DNA of 64,000 bases, from assembly GCF_019402645.1 (NCBI RefSeq), contig NZ_VKKS01000001.1, positions 3,390,970 to 3,454,969 on the forward strand, given 5' to 3'. Source of the DNA: Morganella morganii (lineage in GTDB: Bacteria; Pseudomonadota; Gammaproteobacteria; Enterobacterales; Enterobacteriaceae). The notes beneath the pieces were generated by a model. It searched no databases, had not been told where the DNA came from, and saw only the letters and a list, made by a program, of their open reading frames with translations. Below, one piece after another: positions 9,298 to 18,187 of the stretch. How positions within the stretch are numbered: the stretch's first letter is position 1; each line of letters begins with the position of its first letter. Position numbers and translations under genes: made by a program.

Positions 9298-9651
9298 GGG
9301 GGACAATAACTCCCGTTGGTTAATAACAAAGATCAAAGGGCAGAAGTATACCTGTGTGCCGGTTCAAATACAGCCGGTCTTGCCCGGGTTGTGGCTGTTT
9401 TCATCGTAATTTTGCGGCGCATGCCGCGAAAATTCATTTTTCCGTCAGACAGAGGGGTTAATTTACCATTGATTCACGGCTAAGGTAAAAAACAAACGCA
9501 ACAAATTCGCGGTGAATCTCCGCCGCCGGATTGTCCCGAAGTGTAAATGTCGGATAACAGGACTGGTAACGCCCTAAATGACATGGAATAATTGTAGTTT
9601 ACAATAGTTAAATACGATCGTTTCTTTGGCGCAACGGCAGGGTCAGATAAA
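9298..9651. promoter_or_regulatory. Divergent yibN/envC intergenic region with a palindrome
   Basis: 354 bp without a gene. ATTGTA (9591-9596), GTT and TACAAT (9600-9605) form a perfect inverted repeat. TACAAT could serve as the -10 of an envC promoter, with a TGACA-like -35 about 15-16 bp upstream. In E. coli gpmM lies here; no trace of it is seen. Confidence 0.4.
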
Positions 9652-10935
9652 TTGGCGCATAAGCACGTTTTCCGCACGCATTCCCGCCGGGTGTCCCCCG
9701 GCGTCCGCACATTGCTGGCAGCTCTGCTGTTGCCGGTCTCTTTTGCTGTTTCTGCCGCCAATACAACTTCCGCTGATGCCAGCAAGAATGAGCTGAAAAA
9801 CCTCCAGCTGAATATTGCGGAGAAAGAAAAGAGCGTCAAAGAGCAGCAGGGAAAGCGGGCTAACCTGTTAACTCAGCTGAAAAATCAGGAAAAAGATATT
9901 GCCGCTGCCGGTCGTGAGCTCTATTCCACGCAGAAAACTCTGAAACAGCTTGAGAGTGAAATTGCCACACTCAGCTCGGAAATAAAACAGCTGGATGAGA
10001 AGCAGAAAGCCCAGCGGGCGCTGCTGTCAAAACAGCTGGATGCGGCATTCCGTCAGGGGCGTCATCAGGGCATTGAACTGATTTTCAAAGGTGAGGAAGG
10101 CCGGCGCGATGAGCGGATCCTCGCTTATTACACCTATATCGGTGCCGCGCGGGAAAAAACCATTGCAGAGCTGGAAGAGACCACTCAGCAGTTGCACACC
10201 CGCCGCCAGACAGAGCAACAGAAACGCGCAGAGCAGAAAAATCTGCTCGGCAAACAGCAAACTGAAAAGAAAAAGCTCGACAGTGCCCAAACCGCCCGGA
10301 AATCCACTCTGACGGCGCTGGAACGCTCACTGAAAGCCGATCAGAAAGATTTGCTGGTGATGCGGGAAAACGAAAGCCAGCTGCGCAACAAGATAGCTAA
10401 AGCAGAGCGCGAAGCCAGGGCCCGGGCGGAACGCGAAGCCCGTGAAGCCGCCCGTATCCGGGAGAAGCAGGCTCAGGCGAAGAAAAAAGGTTCCACTTAT
10501 ACCCCGACACAGGACGAGCGCTCGCTGATGTCCCGTACCGGGGGGCTGGGCCGTCCGGCCGGTCAGGCGATCTGGCCGGTTCATGGCCCGCTGCTGCACC
10601 GGTTCGGTGACAGCATCTCCGGCGAACTGCGCTGGAAAGGTATGGTGATCGGTGCGCCGGAAGGTACACAGGTAAAAGCTGTAGCTGACGGCCGTGTCCT
10701 GCTGGCAGACTGGTTACAGGGCTATGGCCTGATGGTGGTGGTCGAGCACGGTAAAGGAGATATGAGCCTTTACGGATATAACCAGAACGCACTGGTGAAT
10801 GTGGGTGATCAGGTGAAAGCCGGTCAGCCGATTGCGCTGGTGGGCAGCAGCGGGGGCCAGGAAAGACCGGGTCTCTATTTTGAAATCCGGCGCCAGGGAC
10901 GGACGGTTAACCCGCAGCCCTGGCTGGGGAGATAG
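9652..10935 (+). CDS. envC: Murein hydrolase activator EnvC
   Basis: 427 residues from a TTG start at 9652, the first start that includes a full signal peptide (hydrophobic core about residues 20-35, cleavage near V-S-A-A). A long coiled coil (about 45-290, rich in E/K/Q/R) recruits the protein to FtsEX at the septum. The C-terminal LytM domain (about 310-427) activates amidases AmiA/AmiB. It has G-A-P-E-G-T-x-V-K-A-V-A-D-G but lacks the complete zinc ligand set of active LytM enzymes, as expected for EnvC. It ends N-P-Q-P-W-L-G-R as in E. coli. A weak AGGG precedes the start. yibQ follows 6 bp later. Confidence 0.95.
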   Translation: MAHKHVFRTHSRRVSPGVRTLLAALLLPVSFAVSAANTTSADASKNELKNLQLNIAEKEKSVKEQQGKRANLLTQLKNQEKDIAAAGRELYSTQKTLKQLESEIATLSSEIKQLDEKQKAQRALLSKQLDAAFRQGRHQGIELIFKGEEGRRDERILAYYTYIGAAREKTIAELEETTQQLHTRRQTEQQKRAEQKNLLGKQQTEKKKLDSAQTARKSTLTALERSLKADQKDLLVMRENESQLRNKIAKAEREARARAEREAREAARIREKQAQAKKKGSTYTPTQDERSLMSRTGGLGRPAGQAIWPVHGPLLHRFGDSISGELRWKGMVIGAPEGTQVKAVADGRVLLADWLQGYGLMVVVEHGKGDMSLYGYNQNALVNVGDQVKAGQPIALVGSSGGQERPGLYFEIRRQGRTVNPQPWLGR

Positions 10936-10941
10936 CACACA

Positions 10942-12039
10942 GTGACTTACCGGCAGAAAACCAAAAATATCTTACTGACTTCGTTACTTTTTATCACTTC
11001 GTCACTGATAACGTTTTCTGCCGCTGCGGCACAGCTCGCCATTGTGATCGATGATTTCGGTTACCGCAAACAGGATGATAACCGCATCCTGGAACTGCCG
11101 CCGCAGGTCTCCGTTGCTATCCTGCCAAACTCGCCGTTCGGCAAAGAAATGGCGGAAAAAGCACACCGCCAGGGCCGTGAAATCCTTATCCATATGCCGA
11201 TGGCACCGATCAGCAAGCAGCCCCTGGAGCGCGATACCCTGCGTCCGTCCATGAGTGCCGCAGAAATTGATACCCTGATTAAAGCCGCGATTGCCCGGGT
11301 GCCGTATGCCACCGGGATGAATAACCACATGGGCAGCGCGATGACGTCAGATCTGGCCGCGATGCAGCATGTGATGGCCTCGCTCTCCGGTACCGGTTTT
11401 TACTTCCTCGATAGTGTGACCATCGGCAGCACCAAAGCCACACAGGCCGCGCAGGGGACGCCGATCCGGGTACTGCGCCGCCAGGTTTTTCTGGATAATG
11501 TGCAGACAGAGGAAGAAACCCGTAGACAGCTGAACCGGGCCGTGGCTCTGGCGCGCAAGCAGGGCGCGGTGATTGCCATCGGACACCCGCATCCGTCGAC
11601 GGTCCGCGCCCTGCATAAGCTCATCCCGCAGCTGCCGCCGGATATTCAGCTGGTATCTCCGGGATATATGCTGACACACGCCGGCAAACCATCCGCCGTG
11701 AAACCACAGCAGGAAAAACCGGTCGTGCCGGTCAAACCGGCTGAACAGGAAAAACCGTGGCTGACACCAATGACAGAGCAGTGTGAAGGTACAGCGGAAA
11801 TCGGCGGCGAGTTCTATACCAACTATATCAATCTGCTGGCGGAAGCCATCCTGAAAGAGCAACTGAACGGTAAAGTGGCAGAAGTACTCTCCTCTGTCCG
11901 TATGGCGCTGCCGCAGCCGGAGACAACGCCGTCTGCGGCAAAAGAGTCAGTCAGCACTGAGGCGGCGGAACGTCACCCCGATAACAGTGCGGCTTATCCA
12001 CAGAGTCAGCGCGATACTGACCGCCGTCATAGTCCATAA
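10942..12039 (+). CDS. yibQ: Divergent polysaccharide deacetylase family protein YibQ
   Basis: 365 residues from GTG, somewhat longer than E. coli YibQ (about 319) because of a low-complexity tail. A signal peptide ends near S-A-A-A-A. The NodB-like fold begins with A-I-V-I-D-D-F-G-Y and continues with G-M-N-N-H-M-G-S and I-A-I-G-H-P-H-P. Proteins of this family are periplasmic, and their substrate is not established. A P/V/K-rich linker and a second conserved segment (G-G-E-F-Y-T-N-Y) follow. Linked to envC by a 6-bp gap, as in E. coli. Its last 93 bp overlap the convergent membrane-protein gene. Confidence 0.88.
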   Translation: MTYRQKTKNILLTSLLFITSSLITFSAAAAQLAIVIDDFGYRKQDDNRILELPPQVSVAILPNSPFGKEMAEKAHRQGREILIHMPMAPISKQPLERDTLRPSMSAAEIDTLIKAAIARVPYATGMNNHMGSAMTSDLAAMQHVMASLSGTGFYFLDSVTIGSTKATQAAQGTPIRVLRRQVFLDNVQTEEETRRQLNRAVALARKQGAVIAIGHPHPSTVRALHKLIPQLPPDIQLVSPGYMLTHAGKPSAVKPQQEKPVVPVKPAEQEKPWLTPMTEQCEGTAEIGGEFYTNYINLLAEAILKEQLNGKVAEVLSSVRMALPQPETTPSAAKESVSTEAAERHPDNSAAYPQSQRDTDRRHSP

Positions 12040-12888
12040 CTCTGCTTCCCCGAAGCTCCGGAAACTGTCGGTGAGTAACACCATATAAACAGTACCGGCG
12101 GTAACAGCCGCCATGGCCAGCATACTGAGCACCGTACTGAGCAGAACAGAAAGCACCAGAGGCCTGATTTGCAGTATTCCGCCTGCCACCGGGAACCGCT
12201 GACGGACAAAAATAAAAATAATACCGCACGAAATCAGCAGACCCGCCGCAGTGGTATACGCATTTTCAGATACCGGTTCCGGTACCCCGCCGGGGAGATA
12301 GGGCGCCATCACCGCCATCAGGAATAATGCCGTCATCCACATCAGATACACCATCCCGCAACTAAACAACAGCGCGTAAATATCCGGTATTTTTCCGTCC
12401 GGGATAAGCGCAGGCTGGCTGACTTTAAGATAATATTTCGCTGCCAGACAGGTTGCGATACCGAGTAATACAAATGAGGTCAGGTACAGGAGGATATCTG
12501 CGGTTTTGAGTACCAGAATAAAATCAGATAATTCAGCCTTATCTGCGATCATTTTCGCCATCAGATGACTGAGCCACTCCACTTTAAGACTGCCGAGAAT
12601 AGTGTTTACCGTATACAAAAAGATAGTCAGACCGATAACCGCCAGAACGGTTTTCCGGTTCAGTTGCGTTATCCGGTAATGATAAAAAAGGAATGACGTC
12701 AGTGTGAAAAAACCGGTCAGCTGAACCAACTGAAAAGCAAATACTTTCGACAAATAGGCCGCTAATGATAATTCAGGGTAGCGGACACTGACATTCGGAT
12801 AAGAAACCAATATCAGCGAACCACTCAGAATAAGCGCATAGGCCAGTACAAATAATAACGGTAACCGGAAAATAGTGGTCGTGTTCAT
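11947..12888 (-). CDS. Unknown integral membrane protein
   Basis: 313 residues from the ATG at 12888, which has AGGAAG four bases upstream; the frame is open to 12933 but that start is unsupported. About eight hydrophobic segments are visible, spread through the protein, with charged loops between them. No motif of a transporter or enzyme family was recognised. The long open frame, good ribosome-binding site and membrane-like composition argue that it is real. The 3' end overlaps yibQ by 93 bp on the opposite strand, and the protein tail is read there through F-R-R-L-S-A-D. It is divergent from hldD. Confidence 0.7.
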   Translation of the reverse strand: MNTTTIFRLPLLFVLAYALILSGSLILVSYPNVSVRYPELSLAAYLSKVFAFQLVQLTGFFTLTSFLFYHYRITQLNRKTVLAVIGLTIFLYTVNTILGSLKVEWLSHLMAKMIADKAELSDFILVLKTADILLYLTSFVLLGIATCLAAKYYLKVSQPALIPDGKIPDIYALLFSCGMVYLMWMTALFLMAVMAPYLPGGVPEPVSENAYTTAAGLLISCGIIFIFVRQRFPVAGGILQIRPLVLSVLLSTVLSMLAMAAVTAGTVYMVLLTDSFRSFGEAELWTMTAVSIALTLWISRTVIGVTFRRLSAD

Positions 12889-13040
12889 GCAACTTCCTTT
12901 AAAGCCCGGGGACAGTGTCAGGCCGGACAACATAATAAATATTATTCACGGTATAACAGATTGCCGGCGGAAAACAACCAGATGACACCGGTGATCTTCC
13001 CGTCGCCGCAATTTTTTCATCCACGTCTGCCACCCTTCAA

Positions 13041-13049
13041 TGCTATGAT
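13041..13049 (+). promoter_or_regulatory. Candidate extended -10 promoter of hldD
   Basis: TGC-TATGAT is an extended -10 (TGnTATAAT-like) 53 bp before the hldD start. No good -35 hexamer is seen at the expected distance, which is acceptable for extended -10 promoters. No clear sigma-32 site was found. Confidence 0.45.
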
Positions 13050-13101
13050 AAAAGCAGTGATTTTTTCATTTTCTTAAATGAACCGAACAGAGGAATGCGT
13101 G

Positions 13102-14040
13102 ATGATTATTGTCACCGGCGGTGCCGGATTTATCGGCAGCAATATTGTAAAAGCACTGAATGATGACGGCTACACTGATATTTTAGTCGTGGATAACCTG
13201 AAAGACGGTACCAAATTTGTCAATCTGGTGGATCTGAATATCGCCGATTACATGGATAAAGAAGATTTTATTGCCGGTATTGTGGCTGGGGATGATTTCG
13301 GGGACGTCGATGCTGTTTTTCATGAAGGTGCCTGTTCATCCACCACCGAGTGGGACGGCAAGTACATGATGGATAATAACTATCAGTACTCCAAAGAACT
13401 GCTGCATTATTGTCTGGATCGTCAGATCCCGTTCCTGTATGCCTCTTCTGCCGCCACCTACGGCGGACGCAGCGACAACTTTATTGAAGATCGTCAGTAT
13501 GAAAAACCATTAAATGTATATGGTTATTCCAAGTTCCTGTTTGATCAGTATGTCCGCGAAATCCTGCCGGAAGCAGAATCTCAGATCTGCGGTTTCCGTT
13601 ATTTCAACGTGTACGGCCCGCGTGAAGGCCATAAAGGCAGCATGGCGAGTGTCGCTTTCCATCTGAATAATCAGATTTTAAACGGCGAAAAACCGAAATT
13701 ATTCTCCGGCAGTGAAAACTTCCTGCGTGATTTTATCTATGTGGGTGATGTGGCAGATGTGAACCTGTGGTTCTGGAAAAATGCCAAATCCGGTATTTTC
13801 AATTGCGGTACCGGCCGTGCGGAATCTTTTCAGGCTGTCGCCGATGCTGTGACCGGTTTCCACAGCGAACGCCAGTGTGCGCTCGATTACATCCCGTTCC
13901 CGGAAAAACTGAAAGGCCGCTATCAGGCTTATACCCGGGCTGACCTGACCAATCTGCGCACAGCCGGTTACCCGGGTGAGTTCAAAACGGTCGCCGAAGG
14001 TGTTCGTGAATATATGACTTGGTTAAATCAGGGGAATTAA
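13102..14040 (+). CDS. hldD: ADP-L-glycero-D-manno-heptose 6-epimerase HldD
   Basis: 312 residues from the ATG at 13102, preceded by AGAGGA; the ATG at 13078 would add eight residues not seen in the family. HldD (RfaD) converts ADP-D,D-heptose to ADP-L,D-heptose, the donor for the inner core. SDR features: [13 protein letters not shown], the [10 protein letters not shown] loop, the catalytic Y-G-Y-S-K, and [10 protein letters not shown]. It leads the hldD-waaF-waaC operon; waaF follows after 10 bp. Confidence 0.97.
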   Translation: MIIVTGGAGFIGSNIVKALNDDGYTDILVVDNLKDGTKFVNLVDLNIADYMDKEDFIAGIVAGDDFGDVDAVFHEGACSSTTEWDGKYMMDNNYQYSKELLHYCLDRQIPFLYASSAATYGGRSDNFIEDRQYEKPLNVYGYSKFLFDQYVREILPEAESQICGFRYFNVYGPREGHKGSMASVAFHLNNQILNGEKPKLFSGSENFLRDFIYVGDVADVNLWFWKNAKSGIFNCGTGRAESFQAVADAVTGFHSERQCALDYIPFPEKLKGRYQAYTRADLTNLRTAGYPGEFKTVAEGVREYMTWLNQGN

Positions 14041-14050
14041 TTAAACACAC

Positions 14051-15112
14051 ATGAAAATTCTGGTGATCGGGCCATCGTGGGTCGGTGACATGATGATGTC
14101 ACAAAGCCTTTACCGTACCCTGAAAACACGTTATCCGCAGGCAACGATTGATGTGATGGCACCTGCATGGTGCCGTCCGCTGCTGGCAAAAATGCCGGAA
14201 GTGGATGAGGCCATCGCGATGCCGATCGGCCACGGTGCACTGGCACTCGGCGAGCGCCGCCGCCTGGGTCATTCCCTGCGTGATAATAAGTATGATCGTG
14301 CTTATGTGCTGCCGAACTCGTTAAAATCGGCGCTGGTGCCGTTTTTTGCCAAAATCCCTGTGCGCACCGGCTGGCTGGGTGAGATGCGTTACGGTCTGCT
14401 CAACGATCACCGGAAACTCGACAAAACCGCTTTTCCGCTGATGGTGCAGCGCTATGTTGCCCTCGCGTATGATAAAGCGGATGTTCCTTCCGCTGCTGCT
14501 CTGCCGCAGCCCCTGCTGTGGCCGAAACTGGTGGTGCGCGATGAGGATATTGCCGAGAGCATGGCGGCGTTTAATATCAGTGATCACCGACCGGTGATCG
14601 GCTTTTGTCCGGGTGCCGAATTTGGTCCGGCCAAACGCTGGCCGCATTATCACTACGGTGAACTGGCGAAGAAACTGATTGATGAACGTAATTTTCAGAT
14701 AGTCTTGTTCGGCTCAGAAAAAGATCACGCCGCCGGCGAGGAAATCCTCGCCATGCTCAGTGATAAGCAGCGCGAAAACTGCCTGAATCTGGCCGGCAAA
14801 ACCTCGCTGGAACAGGCGGTGAATCTGATCGCCGGTTGTCATGCCGTTATCACCAACGATTCCGGTCTGATGCATGTGGCCGCCGCACTGGATCGTCCGC
14901 TGGTCGCATTATACGGCCCGAGCAGCCCGGATTTCACACCTCCGCTGTCTGAGAAAGCCCGCGTTATCCGCCTGATCACCGGTTATCACAAAATCCGCAA
15001 GGGGGATGCTCATGAGGGTTATCATCAGAGCCTGATTGATATTCAGCCGGAGCGGGTTCTGTCTGAACTGGATGATTTGCCTGAGAGTTCCCCGTCATGC
15101 GCCATGTGTTAA
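14051..15112 (+). CDS. waaF: ADP-heptose:LPS heptosyltransferase II WaaF
   Basis: 353 residues (E. coli 348). It adds the second L,D-heptose to the inner core. GT-B family 9 features: I-G-P-S-W-V-G-D-M-M-M-S-Q-S at the N-terminus, F-C-P-G-A-E-F-G-P-A-K-R-W-P for the donor site, and N-D-S-G-L-M-H-V-A-A-A-L near residue 275. The 3' end overlaps waaC by 16 bp, so the two are coupled. Confidence 0.97.
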   Translation: MKILVIGPSWVGDMMMSQSLYRTLKTRYPQATIDVMAPAWCRPLLAKMPEVDEAIAMPIGHGALALGERRRLGHSLRDNKYDRAYVLPNSLKSALVPFFAKIPVRTGWLGEMRYGLLNDHRKLDKTAFPLMVQRYVALAYDKADVPSAAALPQPLLWPKLVVRDEDIAESMAAFNISDHRPVIGFCPGAEFGPAKRWPHYHYGELAKKLIDERNFQIVLFGSEKDHAAGEEILAMLSDKQRENCLNLAGKTSLEQAVNLIAGCHAVITNDSGLMHVAAALDRPLVALYGPSSPDFTPPLSEKARVIRLITGYHKIRKGDAHEGYHQSLIDIQPERVLSELDDLPESSPSCAMC

Positions 15113-16074
15113 TCGTCAAAACCTCGTCGATGGGGGATGTACTGCATACCCTGCCCGCGCTGACCGACGCCGTGCAGGTATTCCCGGATGTCACCTTTGA
15201 TTGGGTGGTTGAAGAAGGATTCGCCCAGATCCCGGGCTGGCATGCTGCTGTTGACCGCGTCATTCCGGTCGCTATCCGCCGCTGGCGGAAAAACTGGTTC
15301 CGCCGCGATATCCGTGATGAACGCCGCCAGTTCAGGGAAGCTGTTCAGTCGCAGACTTATGATGCTGTGATTGATGCACAGGGACTGATTAAGAGTGCAT
15401 TGCTGGTCACCCGGCTGGCACACGGCCGCAAACACGGCTATGACCGGCACAGTATCCGTGAGCCGCTGGCAGGTTTTTTCTACGATGAAAAGCACGCCGT
15501 CAGCAAAACACAGCATGCCGTTGAGCGCATCCGTCAGCTTTTTGCCCTGAGTCTCGGCTATGAAAAACCACAGACGCAGGGTGATTATGCGATTGCCGCT
15601 CATTTTCTGAATAACCGCACAATACCGGCAGATGCCGCGCCGTATCTGGTTTGTCTGCACGCCACCACCCGCGACGCCAAGCACTGGCCGGAGTCACACT
15701 GGCGGGCGCTGTTCGCACAGCTGGCTGACAGTGATCTGCATATCCGCCTGCCGTGGGGCGCACCTCATGAACAGGAGCGGGCGCAGCGCCTGGCGGAAGG
15801 GTTCACGCATGTGCATGTATTGCCTAAATTATCACTGGCGGATGTGGCGGCAGAAATTGCCGGCGCGGAAGGGGTGATTTCTGTGGATACCGGGCTGAGT
15901 CACCTGACGGCGGCACTGGATAAACCCAATATCACCCTGTACGGCCCGACGGACCCCGGGCTTATCGGCGGTTACGGTAAAGGGCAGTTTGCCCTGACAT
16001 CAAAGGACGGGGATTTGTCGTCTGTCAGTGCGGATGATGTGCTCGCCGCCATGGCAGAGCACATGCCGCATTAA
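15097..16074 (+). CDS. waaC: LPS heptosyltransferase I WaaC
   Basis: 325 residues. It transfers the first heptose to Kdo2-lipid A. Conserved blocks: V-K-T-S-S-M-G-D-V-L-H-T-L-P-A-L at residues 6-21, V-I-D-A-Q-G-L-I-K-S-A, H-A-T-T-R-D-A-K-H-W-P-E and S-V-D-T-G-L-S-H-L-T-A-A-L. It overlaps waaF by 16 bp. Its stop lies two bases from the stop of the convergent deacetylase gene, with no terminator hairpin between. Confidence 0.97.
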   Translation: MRHVLIVKTSSMGDVLHTLPALTDAVQVFPDVTFDWVVEEGFAQIPGWHAAVDRVIPVAIRRWRKNWFRRDIRDERRQFREAVQSQTYDAVIDAQGLIKSALLVTRLAHGRKHGYDRHSIREPLAGFFYDEKHAVSKTQHAVERIRQLFALSLGYEKPQTQGDYAIAAHFLNNRTIPADAAPYLVCLHATTRDAKHWPESHWRALFAQLADSDLHIRLPWGAPHEQERAQRLAEGFTHVHVLPKLSLADVAAEIAGAEGVISVDTGLSHLTAALDKPNITLYGPTDPGLIGGYGKGQFALTSKDGDLSSVSADDVLAAMAEHMPH

Positions 16075-16076
16075 GA

Positions 16077-17054
16077 TTATGACGCGTTACGCTGTGCGAG
16101 TTTCCGCTGGTAAAACTCCGCCAGCGTCATGCCTTCCGCCCGCTGAGCAATATACGCAAACAGCTGCTCCAGATCATCATACAGTGCGTCAATCGCCGCT
16201 TCATCCCTGAATGTCGGGCTCCCGCCCGGCATAAATTCGGATGAATGCAGCATAAACTCAATGTGATCGTTTCCCTGAGCCAGACAGGCATCAACCACCA
16301 GCTGCATCTGCGCCAGATTCCCGCCCTTCGGCCGCAGCCAGTTCACGGACGGCGAGCGTTTTTTACCGCGTAACTTATCGTAAAACTGTTTCAGACTGTT
16401 CATCACAGGGGAATGACGGAACTGTACACTCATCGGCACCTGTAACAGAGCTGAATCCCCGGAACGGCGGATATCATTCAGATCCATAAAATAGGCTTCA
16501 GACGGAAAATTCAGGTAATTGGTGCCGCCGTTACCGATCGGTGCCGGCGCCCCCGGCGTATATGCCCAGTTTACCCGCGGTGTCACAGAACAGTCTGTCT
16601 GATAACCGAATTCTGCCAGCAGGCGGGCGTATTTTTCATTGAATGCCCAGCGGCCTGCACGGTGACTGACCATTTTGGTCTGTAATTTATCTTCCAGAAG
16701 CGATGTCATGACATTAATTTTTTCTTTCATCACATCATCAGGGTATTCAATCAGATAGGGCTGGAAGCGATCATCATCTGCCGTCAGTGCCTTCAGCGGC
16801 GGACTGTTCCAGGCGTGCAGATGCATGCCGATCTCCCCGGTTTGCCGGGCAATGACATCCTGCGCAAACTCAATATAAGCATCATCGGTTGCCATTTCAT
16901 AGTTCGTCAGCCAGACCGGCTTAAAGTTGTATTTCTCACACAATGCCTGAAAACGCGGTAAAAACCGGGTATTCTGCGTGGTGATCAGCGGACCGGATTC
17001 CCAGAGGTTATCCCCTTCCGTATCAAGGGTGATGATAAAAGCGGGTTTCGCCAT
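16077..17054 (-). CDS. Polysaccharide deacetylase-like protein of the LPS core cluster (WalW-like)
   Basis: 325 residues from the ATG at 17054, which has GGAG seven bases upstream; the ATG at 17069 is less well placed. The NodB-like fold is suggested by F-I-I-T-L-D-T-E-G-D, G-E-I-G-M-H-L-H-A-W (the usual HxxxH zinc pair appears as H-L-H), S-H-R-A-G-R-W and a late F-M-L-H-S-S-E-F. It probably removes an acetyl group from a core amino sugar (inference). From memory, Proteus core clusters contain a deacetylase called WalW at this position; I could not confirm the match. It is the last gene of the minus-strand waaQ-GT4-GT4 operon. Confidence 0.78.
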   Translation of the reverse strand: MAKPAFIITLDTEGDNLWESGPLITTQNTRFLPRFQALCEKYNFKPVWLTNYEMATDDAYIEFAQDVIARQTGEIGMHLHAWNSPPLKALTADDDRFQPYLIEYPDDVMKEKINVMTSLLEDKLQTKMVSHRAGRWAFNEKYARLLAEFGYQTDCSVTPRVNWAYTPGAPAPIGNGGTNYLNFPSEAYFMDLNDIRRSGDSALLQVPMSVQFRHSPVMNSLKQFYDKLRGKKRSPSVNWLRPKGGNLAQMQLVVDACLAQGNDHIEFMLHSSEFMPGGSPTFRDEAAIDALYDDLEQLFAYIAQRAEGMTLAEFYQRKLAQRNAS

Positions 17055-17065
17055 GGTTGTGCTCC

Positions 17066-18187
17066 TCACGCGTGTGTTGACGGGTCTGACTGAATTAAAT
17101 CGCAGTACTGGCGGACAATCGTCTGCTGCTCAAATTTCTGATACATCTCCGGGGTGATCACCGGCGGATGTTCATAAACCAGACGGATTTTTTCCGCCAG
17201 GCTCACCGGTGTCATATCTGACAGATACGCTGCCAGCTCTCCGGTCATAATTTCGCCGATTCCGCCCGGGCTACGTGTGCTGACAACGGGTGTACCGCAG
17301 ATCAGTGATTCGATCAGAACAGAAGAGAGACCCTCACTGTCGGAACTCAGTACCACAGCTTTCGCACCACGGATAAGCGGCATCGGCTTTGGCTGAAAGC
17401 CGATAAACGCCACCCGGTCTTCCAGCCCCAGTTCAGCCACCTGGCTTTTCAGTGTCTCCGTGAAAGATGCGCTGCCCTGACCTGCCAGCAACAGTTTGCA
17501 CGGCAGATTAGCCAGTGCAAACGCGGTCAGTAACCGATCCTGCCGTTTCACCTCATGAAAGCGCCCGAGGTGAATAATATAATCCTGCCCCTGATACGGG
17601 TTATCTTCGCGCGACTGCCGCTGAATATCCGCAACATCAAACGGGTTATAAATGGTCACGCACTGCTGCGGTGTTACCCCGACGTTCTCACATAAATCCC
17701 GGCACACCGCACCGGAAACACCAATAATATTCCGCCCGTTATACACACTGCAGATTTTCGCCTGTTTCACCCGGCGGCGCAGACCGGTTTTATTACCGAG
17801 ATAACTGGCGGAAAACATACCGTGGAGGCAGAACCAGACATTCAGCCCGGTCAGTGCCCGTGATGCTGCCACAATACGGTCGGTTTTATGCAGATTGGAT
17901 ACCACCAGTGCCGGTTTGCCTTTACGGGAAAACAGACCGGACAAAAAGGCGTCCATCTTTCCGGCACGACGCCGGATTTCAGTCTGACGACGGAACAATC
18001 CACGGTACGTATCCGCAGAAACCTGATAATCCACCCCTTCCGGAATGTCATAATCGCGGGTATGACTGAGGGATAGCAGGGTGACATCATAACCGGCCAG
18101 AACCAGCCCGTGGCTCAGGCTCAGTACCACCCGTTCAGCGCCGCCGCCCGGTAAGCCGTCAATAATAAATAAAATATGCTGTTTCAT
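17066..18187 (-). CDS. Glycosyltransferase family 4 (LPS core)
   Basis: 373 residues from the ATG at 18187, whose A is shared with the stop codon of the gene before it; the longer frame to 18271 lies inside that gene. GT-B family 4 features: D-G-L-P-G-G-G-A-E-R-V-V near residues 10-21 for acceptor binding, I-H-L-G-R-F-H-E-V-K-R-Q-D for the donor pocket, and S-S-D-S-E-G-L-S-S-V-L-I-E-S for the E-x7-E motif. It presumably adds a hexose or hexosamine to the outer core, but the sugar is unknown. Gene order suggests it acts with the preceding GT4 and the deacetylase. Confidence 0.87.
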   Translation of the reverse strand: MKQHILFIIDGLPGGGAERVVLSLSHGLVLAGYDVTLLSLSHTRDYDIPEGVDYQVSADTYRGLFRRQTEIRRRAGKMDAFLSGLFSRKGKPALVVSNLHKTDRIVAASRALTGLNVWFCLHGMFSASYLGNKTGLRRRVKQAKICSVYNGRNIIGVSGAVCRDLCENVGVTPQQCVTIYNPFDVADIQRQSREDNPYQGQDYIIHLGRFHEVKRQDRLLTAFALANLPCKLLLAGQGSASFTETLKSQVAELGLEDRVAFIGFQPKPMPLIRGAKAVVLSSDSEGLSSVLIESLICGTPVVSTRSPGGIGEIMTGELAAYLSDMTPVSLAEKIRLVYEHPPVITPEMYQKFEQQTIVRQYCDLIQSDPSTHA

